From assembly GCF_001482385.1 (NCBI RefSeq), contig NZ_CP013611.1, positions 310,001-374,000 on the forward strand: a DNA stretch of 64,000 nucleotides, written 5' to 3'. Below are positions 29,461 to 38,677 of the stretch, one piece after another. The stretch's first letter is position 1; every line of letters begins with the position of its first letter. The notes beneath the pieces are model-generated. The model saw only the letters and a list, made by a program, of their open reading frames with translations, was not told where the DNA came from and did no database searches. A program made the translations under genes and the position numbers. Origin of the DNA: Pseudoalteromonas rubra (GTDB lineage: Bacteria; Pseudomonadota; Gammaproteobacteria; Enterobacterales; Alteromonadaceae).

Positions 29461-30573
29461 ATGGCCGACATTTTGGTGGTTGATGATGTTGCTGAAAACC
29501 TGCATATGCTGCAATTGATCCTACGTCAGCAAGGACATACGGTGCTGGCGGCGATAAATGCTGAGATAGCCTTAAACATTATTAAGCGTAAACCACCTGA
29601 ACTGGTGATCACGGACATAAAAATGCCAGGTACTTCGGGCATTGAATTGTGTAAGATACTGAAGACGGAAAAACACACCAGTCATATCCCGGTCATTTTT
29701 GTCAGCGTCCACAGTGACACCGACTGGATAGTCGAAGCACTGCATGCAGGCGGCAACGACTATATAACCAAGCCTTTTATTCCAGCCGAAATTCTCGCCA
29801 GAGTTGATACCCAAATAAAACTGCTGGATGCACAAAAAAGTGCTGTTAAACAGCAGCTTTCTCAGGTTATGAACGAAATGGTCATAGGCGTTGCCCATGA
29901 AATTAATACGCCACTGGGCACGGCCATTACCGCGGTGAGCCATTGCTCTGATACGGTGCATAAGCTCATGCTAGATTTGCAAGCAAACAGGGCCAATCTC
30001 GAAGTATTTGCAGATAAGCTGGCACAATGTGACACCAGCCTGGCGTTAAGCCAGAAAAACCTGACCCGGGTGGCAAAATTTGTTTCTATGGTGAAACAGA
30101 TTGCCCGGGTTGAGTGCCCGGTGTCACCCACTCGAGTGAGTCTGGCCGACCTTGCTAATAAAGTGTATAGCGCCTGGTCGGACAAACCCGTCAATGTGCA
30201 TGTTGCCGTCAATCAGGATCATGTGGCTATGTTTGATGGTGGGTTAGTGGCATCGGTATTAGACACTTTGATCGCCAATTCTCTGTCTCATGGTCGCCAG
30301 GAGGGGGCGCTTCAGGTGAATATCGTGATCTCGATAGAGGATGGGCAACTGGGTATCAGCTGTTCAGATAATGGTTTAGGGCTGGATGGAATTTCGGAAG
30401 AAGACATGCTCAAACCATTCGTAACGACAAAAAGAGGCAACACTGGCCATGTGGGACTGAGTGCCTCGGTGGCGGCGAACTTGATCGTTAATGCTTTGGA
30501 TGGCACGTACAGTGTGCGCAATCACCAGAATGGTCTGGAGTGGCAAATATCATTACCTGTGGATGCAGTTTGA
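29461..30573 (+). CDS. Response regulator-histidine kinase hybrid (REC-HisKA-HATPase), soluble
   Basis: I choose ATG 29461 (GAGGA ten bases upstream) over the open-frame ATG at 29419, giving 370 residues. A receiver domain (VVDDVAENLHMLQLIL, acceptor Asp52 in ITDIKMPGTSG, Lys in YITKPF) is followed by an unusual kinase core: His146 in GVAHEINTPLGTA, N box DTLIANSLSHG, G1 CSDNGLGLDG, and GHVGLSASVA. There is no membrane helix. Such REC-HK proteins commonly act downstream of hybrid kinases. It is divergent from the large hybrid kinase with 108 bases between the starts, so shared control is likely. Confidence 0.88.
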   Translation: MADILVVDDVAENLHMLQLILRQQGHTVLAAINAEIALNIIKRKPPELVITDIKMPGTSGIELCKILKTEKHTSHIPVIFVSVHSDTDWIVEALHAGGNDYITKPFIPAEILARVDTQIKLLDAQKSAVKQQLSQVMNEMVIGVAHEINTPLGTAITAVSHCSDTVHKLMLDLQANRANLEVFADKLAQCDTSLALSQKNLTRVAKFVSMVKQIARVECPVSPTRVSLADLANKVYSAWSDKPVNVHVAVNQDHVAMFDGGLVASVLDTLIANSLSHGRQEGALQVNIVISIEDGQLGISCSDNGLGLDGISEEDMLKPFVTTKRGNTGHVGLSASVAANLIVNALDGTYSVRNHQNGLEWQISLPVDAV

Positions 30574-30752
30574 TCTGAGTCAATCAGGGAGATTATTGAT
30601 GGAGTGGGCGGACATAAGTCCTTATCTGCGGCGGTGTATTTCTCTAAGCTCGCGAGCAAGATTTTATCTTAATTCAAAAAGTTAATTTTCAATGTTCGAG
30701 TTGCAGTTAATTTTTTGAATTTAAGTCACGTTAATATATCGGTGGAACCATT

Positions 30753-31595
30753 ATGCAACAGCTACCTACAGTTGACTATCAAGCGCCTGACGCGGCGAAA
30801 CAATTTGTTGAATCTCTGCGCTCTACAGGCTTTGGTGTACTAAAGAACCACCCAATTCCTCAGGAACTGGTTGAGTCTATCTATAAAAACTGGCAAGAAT
30901 TCTTTAACTCAGAAGAAAAGCATGCGTTTTTATTCAATAAAGAAACACAAGACGGTTACTTTCCGCCTGATGTATCTGAAGTTGCAAAGGGCTTCACAAT
31001 TAAAGATATTAAAGAGTACTTCCACGTTTATCCAAAAGGCCGTGTACCGGCACAGTTGGATGCAGAAATTCGAGAGTACTACCGTCTGGCAAATGAATTT
31101 GCGGCGCAGCTACTAAGCTGGGTTCAGGCCGAAGCGCCTGAGGACGTGCGTGCTAAGTTCTCGATTGATCTAAAAGACATGATCAAAGAGTCTGAGCAAA
31201 CGCTACTGCGTGTTTTACACTATCCGCCGATGACAGGTGACGAAGAACCAGGCGCTATCCGTGCAGCAGCGCATGGCGATATCAACTTGCTGACGGTATT
31301 GCCTGCAGCTAATGAACCTGGTCTGCAAGTACAAAGACAAGATGGCAGCTGGCTAGACGTGCCGTGCGATTTTGGCAACCTGATCATTAACATTGGTGAT
31401 ATGTTGCAAGAAGCGTCTGGCGGTTACTTCCCGTCTACTATTCACCGTGTGATCAACCCAACGGGTAAAGCCAGTGATAAGTCGCGCATCTCGTTGCCAC
31501 TTTTCCTGCATCCGCGTCCGGATGTAGTACTGTCTGAGCGCTATACAGCAGATAGCTATCTGCAAGAGCGCCTTCAGGAGCTGGGTGTAAAATAA
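30753..31595 (+). CDS. 2-oxoglutarate/Fe(II)-dependent oxygenase, isopenicillin-N-synthase-like family
   Basis: The 280-residue protein has the two-part fold: N-terminal DIOX_N-like region (STGFGVLKNHPIP) and C-terminal jelly roll. The iron triad is His174-x-Asp176 (AAHGDINLLTVL) and His231 (STIHRVINP); Arg245-x-Ser247 in SRISLPLF is the 2-oxoglutarate clamp. It should hydroxylate or desaturate a small molecule; substrates in this family cannot be inferred from sequence. It is a housekeeping-looking single gene, and its relatives are widespread in gammaproteobacteria. Confidence 0.88.
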   Translation: MQQLPTVDYQAPDAAKQFVESLRSTGFGVLKNHPIPQELVESIYKNWQEFFNSEEKHAFLFNKETQDGYFPPDVSEVAKGFTIKDIKEYFHVYPKGRVPAQLDAEIREYYRLANEFAAQLLSWVQAEAPEDVRAKFSIDLKDMIKESEQTLLRVLHYPPMTGDEEPGAIRAAAHGDINLLTVLPAANEPGLQVQRQDGSWLDVPCDFGNLIINIGDMLQEASGGYFPSTIHRVINPTGKASDKSRISLPLFLHPRPDVVLSERYTADSYLQERLQELGVK

Positions 31596-31661
31596 TCCTA
31601 ATCAGCTTATCCGAAAGGGTGTATCACCGACAGGTATGAGCTGAGTCTGGCTGGTATATCA

Positions 31662-31683
31662 AATGGCGCGAAAGCGCCGTTTT
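31662..31683 (+). terminator. Short terminator after the Fe(II) oxygenase gene
   Basis: GGCGC-GAAA-GCGCC tetraloop hairpin with AAAT before and GTTTTA after, 67 bases past the stop. Confidence 0.55.
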
Positions 31684-31984
31684 ACGTTTCGAAATATACC
31701 CATGTACCAACCTTGCATTGACCGGTCCTCAAAAAGAGAGAGTTGGCTTGTCGCCGACAGTGTTAGAATTTTTCATTGTACTTGTGGTGATTTCACAGTC
31801 TTGGGATTGACGGCTCCATTCATTAGACGGGTATTAAATCAAGCTGGTGCCTTGTTCCTGAAAATTACGGATTTTGTCGCAAAAAAAGGACAATATTCAG
31901 TTCCTTGCAAAAATTTTTCTGACAATTAAGCAAAAGTATGCAATATTAAAATTTTTCACAGTGCGAAAAAATAATAAAAAACTT

Positions 31985-32002
31985 AATGACAACGCTGTCA
32001 TT
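31985..32002. promoter_or_regulatory. NagR operator upstream of nagK-nagA
   Basis: AATGACAACGCTGTCATT matches the known NagR (LacI family) operator pattern of Shewanella-type GlcNAc regulons. The same site with small changes occurs before nagB. NagR itself is not in the window. Confidence 0.85.
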
Positions 32003-32087
32003 TGTTGTGTAACATCAAATCAACATGACTGAATACCGGTTGCCTTTGAATGAGGAGGCACCAATCACAACTTTTAGGGGTCGCTAC

Positions 32088-32999
32088 ATGATGGCTAAAC
32101 AGGTTGAACATGACCAGTTATATATAGGTATCGATGGTGGAGGGACGAAATGTCGCGCTACCATATACTCTGCAATACATGGCGTACTAGGCACTGGTCT
32201 TGGCGGTCCTGCGAACCCGCTGCACGGATTTGAAAGAACCTTAGAGTCAATCATGGTTTCTACTCAACTGGCATTACAGGACGCAGGACTTAGAGTAGAG
32301 CAGGTACATGAACTCTATGCAGGTTTAGGCCTTGCAGGCGTCAATTTACCGAGCTTATATGACAAAATTATGCGCTGGGATCACCCGTTTAAACAGATGT
32401 TTCTGACCACCGATTTGCATACTGCCTGTATTGGTGCACATGAAGGTGAAGATGGTGCTGTAATTATAACCGGAACTGGCTCTTGTGGCTTTGTGCTGGT
32501 GGATGGTAAAAGTGCCAATTATGGTGGACATGGCTTTGCTCAGGGAGACATTGGCAGTGGTTCCTGGATGGGACTGGAAGCAGTTAAGGCTGTACTGTTG
32601 GACTTAGACGGGTTAGGACCAAACACAGCGTTGTCACAGGTTTTCTTACAGCATTTTAATACCAATACTGCAATGGGCATTGCTGAGCAAATGGCAGGGC
32701 AGCCATCCAGCAGTTACGCCAAACTGGCGCGCTATGTATTGGATGCTGCGAAAGGTGGAGACACGCTTGCACTGGAGATTGTTAAAACGGGTGCTGATTA
32801 TGTCAGTCGCCTTGCCCGCAAACTCCTGGAGAATAATCCGCCCAGATTATCAATGATTGGTGGTTTATCTGAGCCGCTTAGCCAGTGGCTAGACCCGGAA
32901 GTGGCAAATCAAGTAGAGCTGCCAAAGCAGCCGCCAGAAATGGGGGCTATTTATTTCGCCATGCAAAGCATTCAACGTCAATCGGAGCGCTTGGTATAA
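32088..32999 (+). CDS. nagK: N-acetylglucosamine kinase (BadF/BadG/ROK-like NagK)
   Basis: I choose ATG 32088 (AGGGG 11 bases upstream), giving 303 residues; the open frame begins 21 residues earlier without homology. The phosphate-binding YIGIDGGGTKCRATIY and GAVIITGTGSCGF motifs identify the BadF/BadG/BcrA/BcrD ATPase-type GlcNAc kinases found in Alteromonadales. It phosphorylates cytoplasmic GlcNAc to GlcNAc-6-phosphate, needed because uptake here is via a permease and not a PTS. nagA starts three bases after its stop, so they form an operon behind the NagR box. Confidence 0.92.
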   Translation: MMAKQVEHDQLYIGIDGGGTKCRATIYSAIHGVLGTGLGGPANPLHGFERTLESIMVSTQLALQDAGLRVEQVHELYAGLGLAGVNLPSLYDKIMRWDHPFKQMFLTTDLHTACIGAHEGEDGAVIITGTGSCGFVLVDGKSANYGGHGFAQGDIGSGSWMGLEAVKAVLLDLDGLGPNTALSQVFLQHFNTNTAMGIAEQMAGQPSSSYAKLARYVLDAAKGGDTLALEIVKTGADYVSRLARKLLENNPPRLSMIGGLSEPLSQWLDPEVANQVELPKQPPEMGAIYFAMQSIQRQSERLV

Positions 33000-33002
33000 A
33001 AT

Positions 33003-34121
33003 ATGAACAGATTTTTGGCCAGCCGTTTGTTTGACGGCACACAATTTAAAAATGATGTTGAGTTTGTTGTCGACAATGGCAAACTTCGATTTGAATCGCA
33101 TCCGTCGGGAAGTGACGTGACGCGACTTGAAGGCATTACCGCACCGGGATTTATCGACGTTCAGGTTAATGGCGGCGGCGGTGGCTTCTTAAATGCTGAC
33201 CCGACGTTATCGTGTCTGACGACCATTGTTACAGCACATGCGCAGTTTGGTTCAACTGCTTTAATGCCAACGTTGATCACTGACCAGGTTGCTGTGATGG
33301 AGCAAGCTGCAGATGCGATTGCTGAGGCCATTGCCCGTAAAGAACCAGGTGTTGCCGGCGTGCACTTTGAAGGTCCACATCTGTCGCACCCAAAGAAGGG
33401 CACACACAGCGAGCAGTTTATTCGTCCTATCTCTGAGCGTGAATTTGCCATTTACGCTCGTACAGACTTAGGGATCAAAATGGTCACTCTGGCTCCGGAA
33501 ACCGTGCCCCTGAGTGACATCAAGCGCCTGGTTGAACTGGGCGTGAAAGTGTCGATTGGTCATTCTAATGCTGATTTTGAAACCACCATGGCAGCACTGG
33601 AAGCCGGGGCTGATGGCTTTACTCATTTGTTTAATGCCATGTCGGCATATACTTCACGTGAACCTGGTGTCGTAGGTGCGGCATTGTGGGAAGACAATGC
33701 CTGGTGTGGCCTGATCGTGGATGGTCATCATGTGCATCCAGCATCGGCAAAGCTGGCGATCCGTAGCAAACAGCGCGGTAAGATCATGCTGGTAACGGAT
33801 GCCATGCCACCAGTGGGCACGGATGATCAGGAGTTCGACTTTTTTGATGGTCGCAAGGTGATCCGCACGGGTGACAGGTTGAATTCGACCACAGGCGAAT
33901 TAGCAGGCAGTGTCTTGGACATGGCCAGTGCGGTGCGCAACAGTGTTAATACGCTTGACGTTACCTTGTCAGAAGCGCTGCGTATGGCTTCTTTGTATCC
34001 GGCACAGTATTTGGGTTTGGCAACTAAAGGACGTCTTATTGATGACGCCGATGCCGACTTTGTAGTGCTCGATGATGATCTTCATGTGTTGCAGACTTTT
34101 ATTAACGGGCAACGCGTATAA
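33003..34121 (+). CDS. nagA: N-acetylglucosamine-6-phosphate deacetylase
   Basis: This 372-residue amidohydrolase-fold protein has the NagA N-terminal APGFIDVQVNGGGG, GVHFEGPHLSHPKKGTH with the metal-binding Glu, GHSNADFETTMAALEAGADG, THLFNAMSAYTSREPG and the catalytic Asp in LVTDAMPP. It converts GlcNAc-6-phosphate to glucosamine-6-phosphate and acetate in the cytoplasm. It is placed directly after nagK and before nagX, separated from nagX by a terminator. Confidence 0.95.
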   Translation: MNRFLASRLFDGTQFKNDVEFVVDNGKLRFESHPSGSDVTRLEGITAPGFIDVQVNGGGGGFLNADPTLSCLTTIVTAHAQFGSTALMPTLITDQVAVMEQAADAIAEAIARKEPGVAGVHFEGPHLSHPKKGTHSEQFIRPISEREFAIYARTDLGIKMVTLAPETVPLSDIKRLVELGVKVSIGHSNADFETTMAALEAGADGFTHLFNAMSAYTSREPGVVGAALWEDNAWCGLIVDGHHVHPASAKLAIRSKQRGKIMLVTDAMPPVGTDDQEFDFFDGRKVIRTGDRLNSTTGELAGSVLDMASAVRNSVNTLDVTLSEALRMASLYPAQYLGLATKGRLIDDADADFVVLDDDLHVLQTFINGQRV

Positions 34122-34138
34122 TTTTCCCTGGGTAAAAA

Positions 34139-34167
34139 ACCCCGCTGCAGTTTAGCGGGGATTTTTT
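34139..34167 (+). terminator. Terminator between nagA and nagX
   Basis: ACCCCGCT / AGCGGGGAT stem with GCAGTTT loop and six T residues. nagX starts only 20 bases later, so its expression may depend on read-through. Confidence 0.8.
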
Positions 34168-34186
34168 GTATGTGTAGGTAGTAACT

Positions 34187-35308
34187 ATGTCAAATAATAA
34201 GAAAAGACTGGCATCACTCGATGCTCTGCGCGGTATGGATATGTTCTGGATCCTCGGTGGTCAGTCCATATTTGCCGCATTGTTTGTATTAACCGGCTGG
34301 CAGGGGTGGAAAATATTTGAAGCCCAAACGCTCCACAGTGCCTGGCATGGTTTTACCTTTTACGACCTGATATTTCCCTTGTTTATCTTTTTGTCAGGCG
34401 TAGCAATGGGTCTCAGACCCAAGCGCATTGACCACCTGCCAATGGCAGAGCGCAAACCCATTTACATAAAAGCGATTAAGCGACTTGGCTTATTGTGTCT
34501 GTTTGGGGTGTTATATAATCATGGCTGGGGAACAGGTATACCTGCCGATCTCGGTGAAATCCGCTACGCCAGTGTGCTTGGACGGATTGCTATAGCCTGG
34601 TTTTTCTGTGCCATGCTGGTGTGGCATTGTAGTCTGAAGACCACAGCTTTGACCGGCGTGGGCATTTTGCTGGCCTACTGGCTGCTACTTTGCTTTATTC
34701 CTGTACCAGGTGGCAGTGCTGGTGAACTCACACCAGCAGGCAGCTGGAATGCCTGGGTCGATCAGGCATTGCTACCCGGGATTACTTATCAAAACCGTCC
34801 GGTTGATCCTGAGGGGATTTTGTCCAGCTTTCCTGCCATTGTTAATGCAATAGCGGGCGTGTTTGCAGGCCAGCTGATAGCTCAGTCGGATAAACTCGGA
34901 CAGTGGCAGGTAGCAGGGCGTTTGTTTGCCGCAGGTATCGTCAGCCTGGCGCTAGGCTGGCTGTGGGATTTACAATTTCCTGTTAACAAAGAGCTATGGA
35001 CGAGCTCTTTTGTGCTGGTCACAGTGGGCTGGAGCGCAATTTTTCTTGCGGTCTTCTTTACGCTGGTGGATATACTCAATGGCCAAAAACTCGCTTATCC
35101 ATTCGTGATCATCGGTGCCAACTCTATCATTATTTATCTGGCATCTAGCCTGGTCGACTGGGCCTTTATTAGCCGCAGTGTGTTTGGCGGTATCATCACT
35201 GCTGTGCCAACGCACTGGCAGGCATTGATCAGTGTATGTGCTTTGCTGGCGGTTCAGCTTCTGGTATTACACTGGATGTATAAGCGTAAGATCATTGTTA
35301 GTGTGTAA
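34187..35308 (+). CDS. nagX: NagX, inner-membrane acyltransferase-like protein of GlcNAc/chitooligosaccharide use
   Basis: The 373-residue polytopic protein begins SLDALRGMDMFWILGGQSIF, the signature of the DUF5009 / heparan-alpha-glucosaminide N-acetyltransferase-like family known as NagX in Shewanella GlcNAc regulons. About ten membrane helices are visible. Its exact biochemical role is unproven; it has been proposed to act in transport or inner-membrane processing of amino sugars. It lies in the nag block between nagA and nagB. Confidence 0.88.
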   Translation: MSNNKKRLASLDALRGMDMFWILGGQSIFAALFVLTGWQGWKIFEAQTLHSAWHGFTFYDLIFPLFIFLSGVAMGLRPKRIDHLPMAERKPIYIKAIKRLGLLCLFGVLYNHGWGTGIPADLGEIRYASVLGRIAIAWFFCAMLVWHCSLKTTALTGVGILLAYWLLLCFIPVPGGSAGELTPAGSWNAWVDQALLPGITYQNRPVDPEGILSSFPAIVNAIAGVFAGQLIAQSDKLGQWQVAGRLFAAGIVSLALGWLWDLQFPVNKELWTSSFVLVTVGWSAIFLAVFFTLVDILNGQKLAYPFVIIGANSIIIYLASSLVDWAFISRSVFGGIITAVPTHWQALISVCALLAVQLLVLHWMYKRKIIVSV

Positions 35309-35350
35309 TAACGCAAAACATACTAACTCCGATATTTAGTTAGCAAACTC

Positions 35351-35379
35351 AAAATGGCCCGTTGCTAGGGCCATTTTTA
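35351..35379 (+). terminator. Terminator after nagX
   Basis: AAAATGGCCC / GGGCCATTTT with a seven-base loop. It precedes the separate nagB promoter region. Confidence 0.88.
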
Positions 35380-35444
35380 TTTGGCTATAAAAAAAGTACA
35401 TTTTTTTATCACTTTTACTTTACAAGCGCGCTTTTTTCTCTAAT

Positions 35445-35462
35445 AATGACAGCGTTGTCATA
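35445..35462. promoter_or_regulatory. NagR operator upstream of nagB
   Basis: AATGACAGCGTTGTCATA, nearly identical to the site before nagK, 120 bases ahead of the nagB start. It indicates that both units belong to the same regulon. Confidence 0.85.
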
Positions 35463-35582
35463 ATGGTAATAACCTAAACAGTGTATCCCAGTTAGGTTTT
35501 GATCTGACCTTGTTTTGATTGCACGCAAAGCAAGGTTCAGATCCCATTTTTCCTGTTTGTTCACAACCTTGAGCCTTACATT

Positions 35583-36377
35583 ATGCAAATAGTAATTCTA
35601 AAAAACGCAGCAGAAGTTGCGGCATATGGTGCCGATATTTTCACTCAACAGTTAGCACGTAACGCAGGCTCTGTTTTGGGACTTGCCACAGGGTCAACTC
35701 CCGTTGCTTTGTATCAGGAACTTATCCGCCGTAACGAAGCGGGCTCGGTGAGCTTTAGCAAAGCAAAGACCTTTAATCTGGATGAGTATCTTGGATTGGA
35801 TGGTGAGCACCCGCAAAGCTACCGCTATTTTATGAATGAACAGCTGTTCAATCACGTAGACATTAACAAAGATAATACGCATGTTCCGCCGGGTGATGCT
35901 AAAAACCCAATTGAAGCGTGTAAAGAATATGAAGCACAGATCAACGCAGCGGGCGGTATTGACGTTCAGCTATTGGGGATCGGTCGAAATGGTCACATCG
36001 GTTTCAATGAGCCTTCTTCGGGCCTGACGTCACGTACTCGGGTGAAAACCCTGACTAAGGCAACCATCGACGATAACGCTCGTTTCTTTGCGGCCGACGA
36101 ATACCAGCCTCATCTATCGATCACTATGGGGATCGGGACTATCCTGGACGCTCGCAAAGTTGTGTTGCTTGCGACTGGCGAAAATAAAGCGGATGCTGTA
36201 CATGCCATGATAGAAGGGCCGTTAACTGCAGCGTGTCCTGCATCGGCACTGCAAATGCACCGTCACGCCGTTATCGTGCTAGATGAAGGCGCAGCCAGCA
36301 AACTAAAAGACATCGAATTCTACAAGCACATTGAAGCTGAAAACCAAAAGCTTCAGGAATATCTTGCCTCTCTGTAG
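35583..36377 (+). CDS. nagB: Glucosamine-6-phosphate deaminase
   Basis: The 264-residue protein is of the NagB isomerase/deaminase family: [32 protein letters not shown] with the catalytic Asp, and [13 protein letters not shown] are intact. It converts glucosamine-6-phosphate to fructose-6-phosphate and ammonia. Many Alteromonadales use the non-homologous NagB-II (SIS-domain) enzyme; here the classical NagB is used. It is monocistronic with its own NagR box and terminator. Confidence 0.95.
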   Translation: MQIVILKNAAEVAAYGADIFTQQLARNAGSVLGLATGSTPVALYQELIRRNEAGSVSFSKAKTFNLDEYLGLDGEHPQSYRYFMNEQLFNHVDINKDNTHVPPGDAKNPIEACKEYEAQINAAGGIDVQLLGIGRNGHIGFNEPSSGLTSRTRVKTLTKATIDDNARFFAADEYQPHLSITMGIGTILDARKVVLLATGENKADAVHAMIEGPLTAACPASALQMHRHAVIVLDEGAASKLKDIEFYKHIEAENQKLQEYLASL

Positions 36378-36398
36378 TGTGATTTCACACTGTAGTTC

Positions 36399-36421
36399 AA
36401 GCCCGTAAGGGCTTTTTTTTT
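36399..36421 (+). terminator. Terminator after nagB
   Basis: AAGCCC-GTAA-GGGCTT hairpin followed by nine T residues. Confidence 0.9.
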
Positions 36422-36483
36422 GCCGCAAAGCTATTGGCATTCGGCCCAGCTATGTTAGCGTGTCGTCAAAGAACAAGAAAAGG

Positions 36484-37437
36484 ATGAACGTCGTGCTGCA
36501 CTACACGCAAATGAACCTGGATCGGGCCTCGGCTGAACGTAAAGATCCCAACTGGTTGTTGGGCCAATATGGTGAGAAAAGTCGCTGGTTATTGGTGTGG
36601 AATAATAAAAACCTGATTGCGAGTGACAGGCGTGAATTGGCGCTGTTATCTCAGTCGCAGATTGCCACACTCGACCGTGCAGAAGCGGTTTTTTTAGGTA
36701 TTGACGATACCCATAGTTATTTTTCGCTCGATGTGAGTGAGGTTGAGCAAGAGTTGCTTCAGGGCTGCATTGATGTCAGCTTTGAAGAACATGCCGATAA
36801 TCAGGCCTTTCATTTCGAAGACATGCGGACCATAGGTCCAAAGCTGGATGTTGAGCTTGCCTCGGTGGGCGTGTTGGCGCGAGGGTTATGTTACTGGCAT
36901 AAAACGCACCGCTTTTGTGGTCGTTGTGGTAGCCTAAATCGCTCTGTTGAAGCCGGACATGCACGCTTGTGTAACGATACTGAATGCCGTCATATGACGT
37001 TTCCGCGTACCGATCCTGCCGTTATCATGCTGGTCACGCATATCTTTCCCGATGGGGTTGAGCGTTGTTTACTTGGTCGTCAGGCGCAGTGGCCTGAAGG
37101 CGTGTATTCGACCTTGGCTGGATTTGTTGACCCGGGCGAAACGCTTGAGCGAGCCGTGATCCGTGAAGTGAAAGAGGAAGCTGGGGTTGATGTTGATGAG
37201 GTACGTTACCTGGCTTCGCAGCCCTGGCCATTTCCGTCGTCAATTATGCTAGGCTTTATTGCAACAGCAAAAAGCACCGAAATCTTTGTTGAACAGGATG
37301 AACTGGAGCAGGCACACTGGTTTTCCCGGGAAGATCTCGATGGTTTTGCCGAATGGGGAGACGATGCGCCGGGATACAAACTTACCCGAAAAGACTCTAT
37401 CTCCCGATATCTGATTGAATACTGGCGTCAGCAATGA
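36484..37437 (+). CDS. nudC: NADH pyrophosphatase / NAD-RNA decapping Nudix enzyme NudC
   Basis: The start is uncertain: ATG 36484 (317 residues) is preferred over GTG 36460, though neither has ideal ribosome-site spacing. The protein has the NudC zinc ribbon (FCGRCG and CNDTEC, about residues 150-172), followed by a full Nudix box from GFVDPGE to REVKEEAGV and the NudC-specific SQPWPFPSSIMLGF segment. It hydrolyses NAD(H) to NMN(H) and AMP and removes NAD caps from RNA. metC follows 27 bases downstream. Confidence 0.93.
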   Translation: MNVVLHYTQMNLDRASAERKDPNWLLGQYGEKSRWLLVWNNKNLIASDRRELALLSQSQIATLDRAEAVFLGIDDTHSYFSLDVSEVEQELLQGCIDVSFEEHADNQAFHFEDMRTIGPKLDVELASVGVLARGLCYWHKTHRFCGRCGSLNRSVEAGHARLCNDTECRHMTFPRTDPAVIMLVTHIFPDGVERCLLGRQAQWPEGVYSTLAGFVDPGETLERAVIREVKEEAGVDVDEVRYLASQPWPFPSSIMLGFIATAKSTEIFVEQDELEQAHWFSREDLDGFAEWGDDAPGYKLTRKDSISRYLIEYWRQQ

Positions 37438-37464
37438 TGCACCTAGTCCAAAATTGAGCACTTT

Positions 37465-38634
37465 ATGAAGAAGAATACCAAACTGGTGGCTGTAGGCCGC
37501 AAATCACAGTACACCAAAGGCGTTGTTAACCCGGTTGTACAAAGGGCGTCAACCGTCGTTTTTGACTCCGTTGCTGATATGCAGGAAGCCATTTCCGAGC
37601 GCGGCAAACGAACCTTGTTCTACGGGCGTCGTGGCACAAATACCCATTTTGCATTGCAAGACGCCATTATGGAGCTGGAAAATGGCGCGGGTTGTGCGCT
37701 GTATCCGTCAGGCGCTGCTGCAATTTCACAAGCTTTGTTGTCATTTTTGAAAACCGGTGACCACCTGTTAATGGTGGACACTGCGTATGAACCAACGCGC
37801 GATTTTTGTGACAAGATCCTTTCAGGGCTTGGCATCACAACAACGTATTATGATCCATTGATTGGCGCAGATATCGAGTCTCTGATCCAGGACAACACCA
37901 AAGTCTTGTTCCTGGAATCTCCGGGCTCTATCACGATGGAAGTGCAAGATGTGCCCAGTCTGGTTAAAGTGGCCAAGGCAAAGGGCCTCATTACTATGCT
38001 GGATAACACCTATGGTAATGGCTGGCATTATCGTCCGCTTGAGCATGGGGTCGATATCAGTATTCAGGCTGCTACCAAGTATATTGTTGGTCATTCTGAT
38101 GTCATGATGGGCGTGGCTGTTGCCAACGAAACCCTGTGGCCAACACTGCGCGAAAATTCGTATCTGCTGGGGCAGTGTACCTCGGCAGACGATGCTTATC
38201 TGGCATTACGCGGCTTGCGAACTATGCCAGTGCGTTTACAGCAGCATGAGAAGTCCGCATTACAGGTTGCGAACTGGCTGGCGGGCCACCCGCTGGTTGA
38301 TCATGTGCGTCACCCGGCCTTAAAAAGTTGTCCCGGGCATGAGTTTTTTAAACGCGACTTTAGCGGCAGCAATGGTTTGTTCTCTGTTGTCATGAAGCAG
38401 GGACATCGTAAAGCCATTAACCGTTTCCTGGACAGTCTGCATCATTTTAAGATGGGCTTTTCCTGGGGGGGCTTTGAGAGCCTGGTTACGGCTAACGCCA
38501 GCATGGCGCCACTGCGCAGTACCACCGGCTGGCAGCATGGCCCGGTGATCCGCCTACATATCGGTCTGGAAGATGTGGAAGACCTGATTGCCGATCTGGA
38601 GCAAGCGCTTAAGGTTTATCAGGAAAGCTTGTAA
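37465..38634 (+). CDS. metC: Cystathionine beta-lyase
   Basis: This 389-residue PLP enzyme of the Cys/Met metabolism family binds cofactor through Lys205 (SIQAATKYIVGHSDVMMG). The MetC-like C-terminal segment MGFSWGGFESLV is present. It cleaves cystathionine to homocysteine, pyruvate and ammonia in methionine biosynthesis. It is close to nudC and may be cotranscribed with it. Family members differ in beta or gamma specificity; the C-terminal motif favours MetC. Confidence 0.92.
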   Translation: MKKNTKLVAVGRKSQYTKGVVNPVVQRASTVVFDSVADMQEAISERGKRTLFYGRRGTNTHFALQDAIMELENGAGCALYPSGAAAISQALLSFLKTGDHLLMVDTAYEPTRDFCDKILSGLGITTTYYDPLIGADIESLIQDNTKVLFLESPGSITMEVQDVPSLVKVAKAKGLITMLDNTYGNGWHYRPLEHGVDISIQAATKYIVGHSDVMMGVAVANETLWPTLRENSYLLGQCTSADDAYLALRGLRTMPVRLQQHEKSALQVANWLAGHPLVDHVRHPALKSCPGHEFFKRDFSGSNGLFSVVMKQGHRKAINRFLDSLHHFKMGFSWGGFESLVTANASMAPLRSTTGWQHGPVIRLHIGLEDVEDLIADLEQALKVYQESL

Positions 38635-38641
38635 CGGAAGA

Positions 38642-38667
38642 GGGCGGTGATAAATCACCGCCTTTTT
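38642..38667. terminator. Terminator between converging metC and sbcB
   Basis: GGCGGTGA-TAAA-TCACCGCC hairpin followed by five T residues on plus. It lies between two convergent genes. Confidence 0.85.
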
Positions 38668-38677
38668 ACAGGCTAGC

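Larger units (their letters stand above)
31596..32087. other. Intergenic region upstream of nagK
   Basis: Almost 500 bases holding a short terminator at 31662-31683 and the NagR box at 31985-32002. The open frame 31663-31929 starts inside the terminator and has no ribosome site or family resemblance. Confidence 0.6.

Noticed and set aside
31663..31929. 88-codon open frame before nagK
   Set aside because: It starts inside a terminator hairpin, has no ribosome site, and its product shows no recognisable content; the region carries the NagR box.
36484..38634. Operon of nagB with nudC and metC
   Set aside because: A strong terminator at 36399-36421 separates nagB from nudC.
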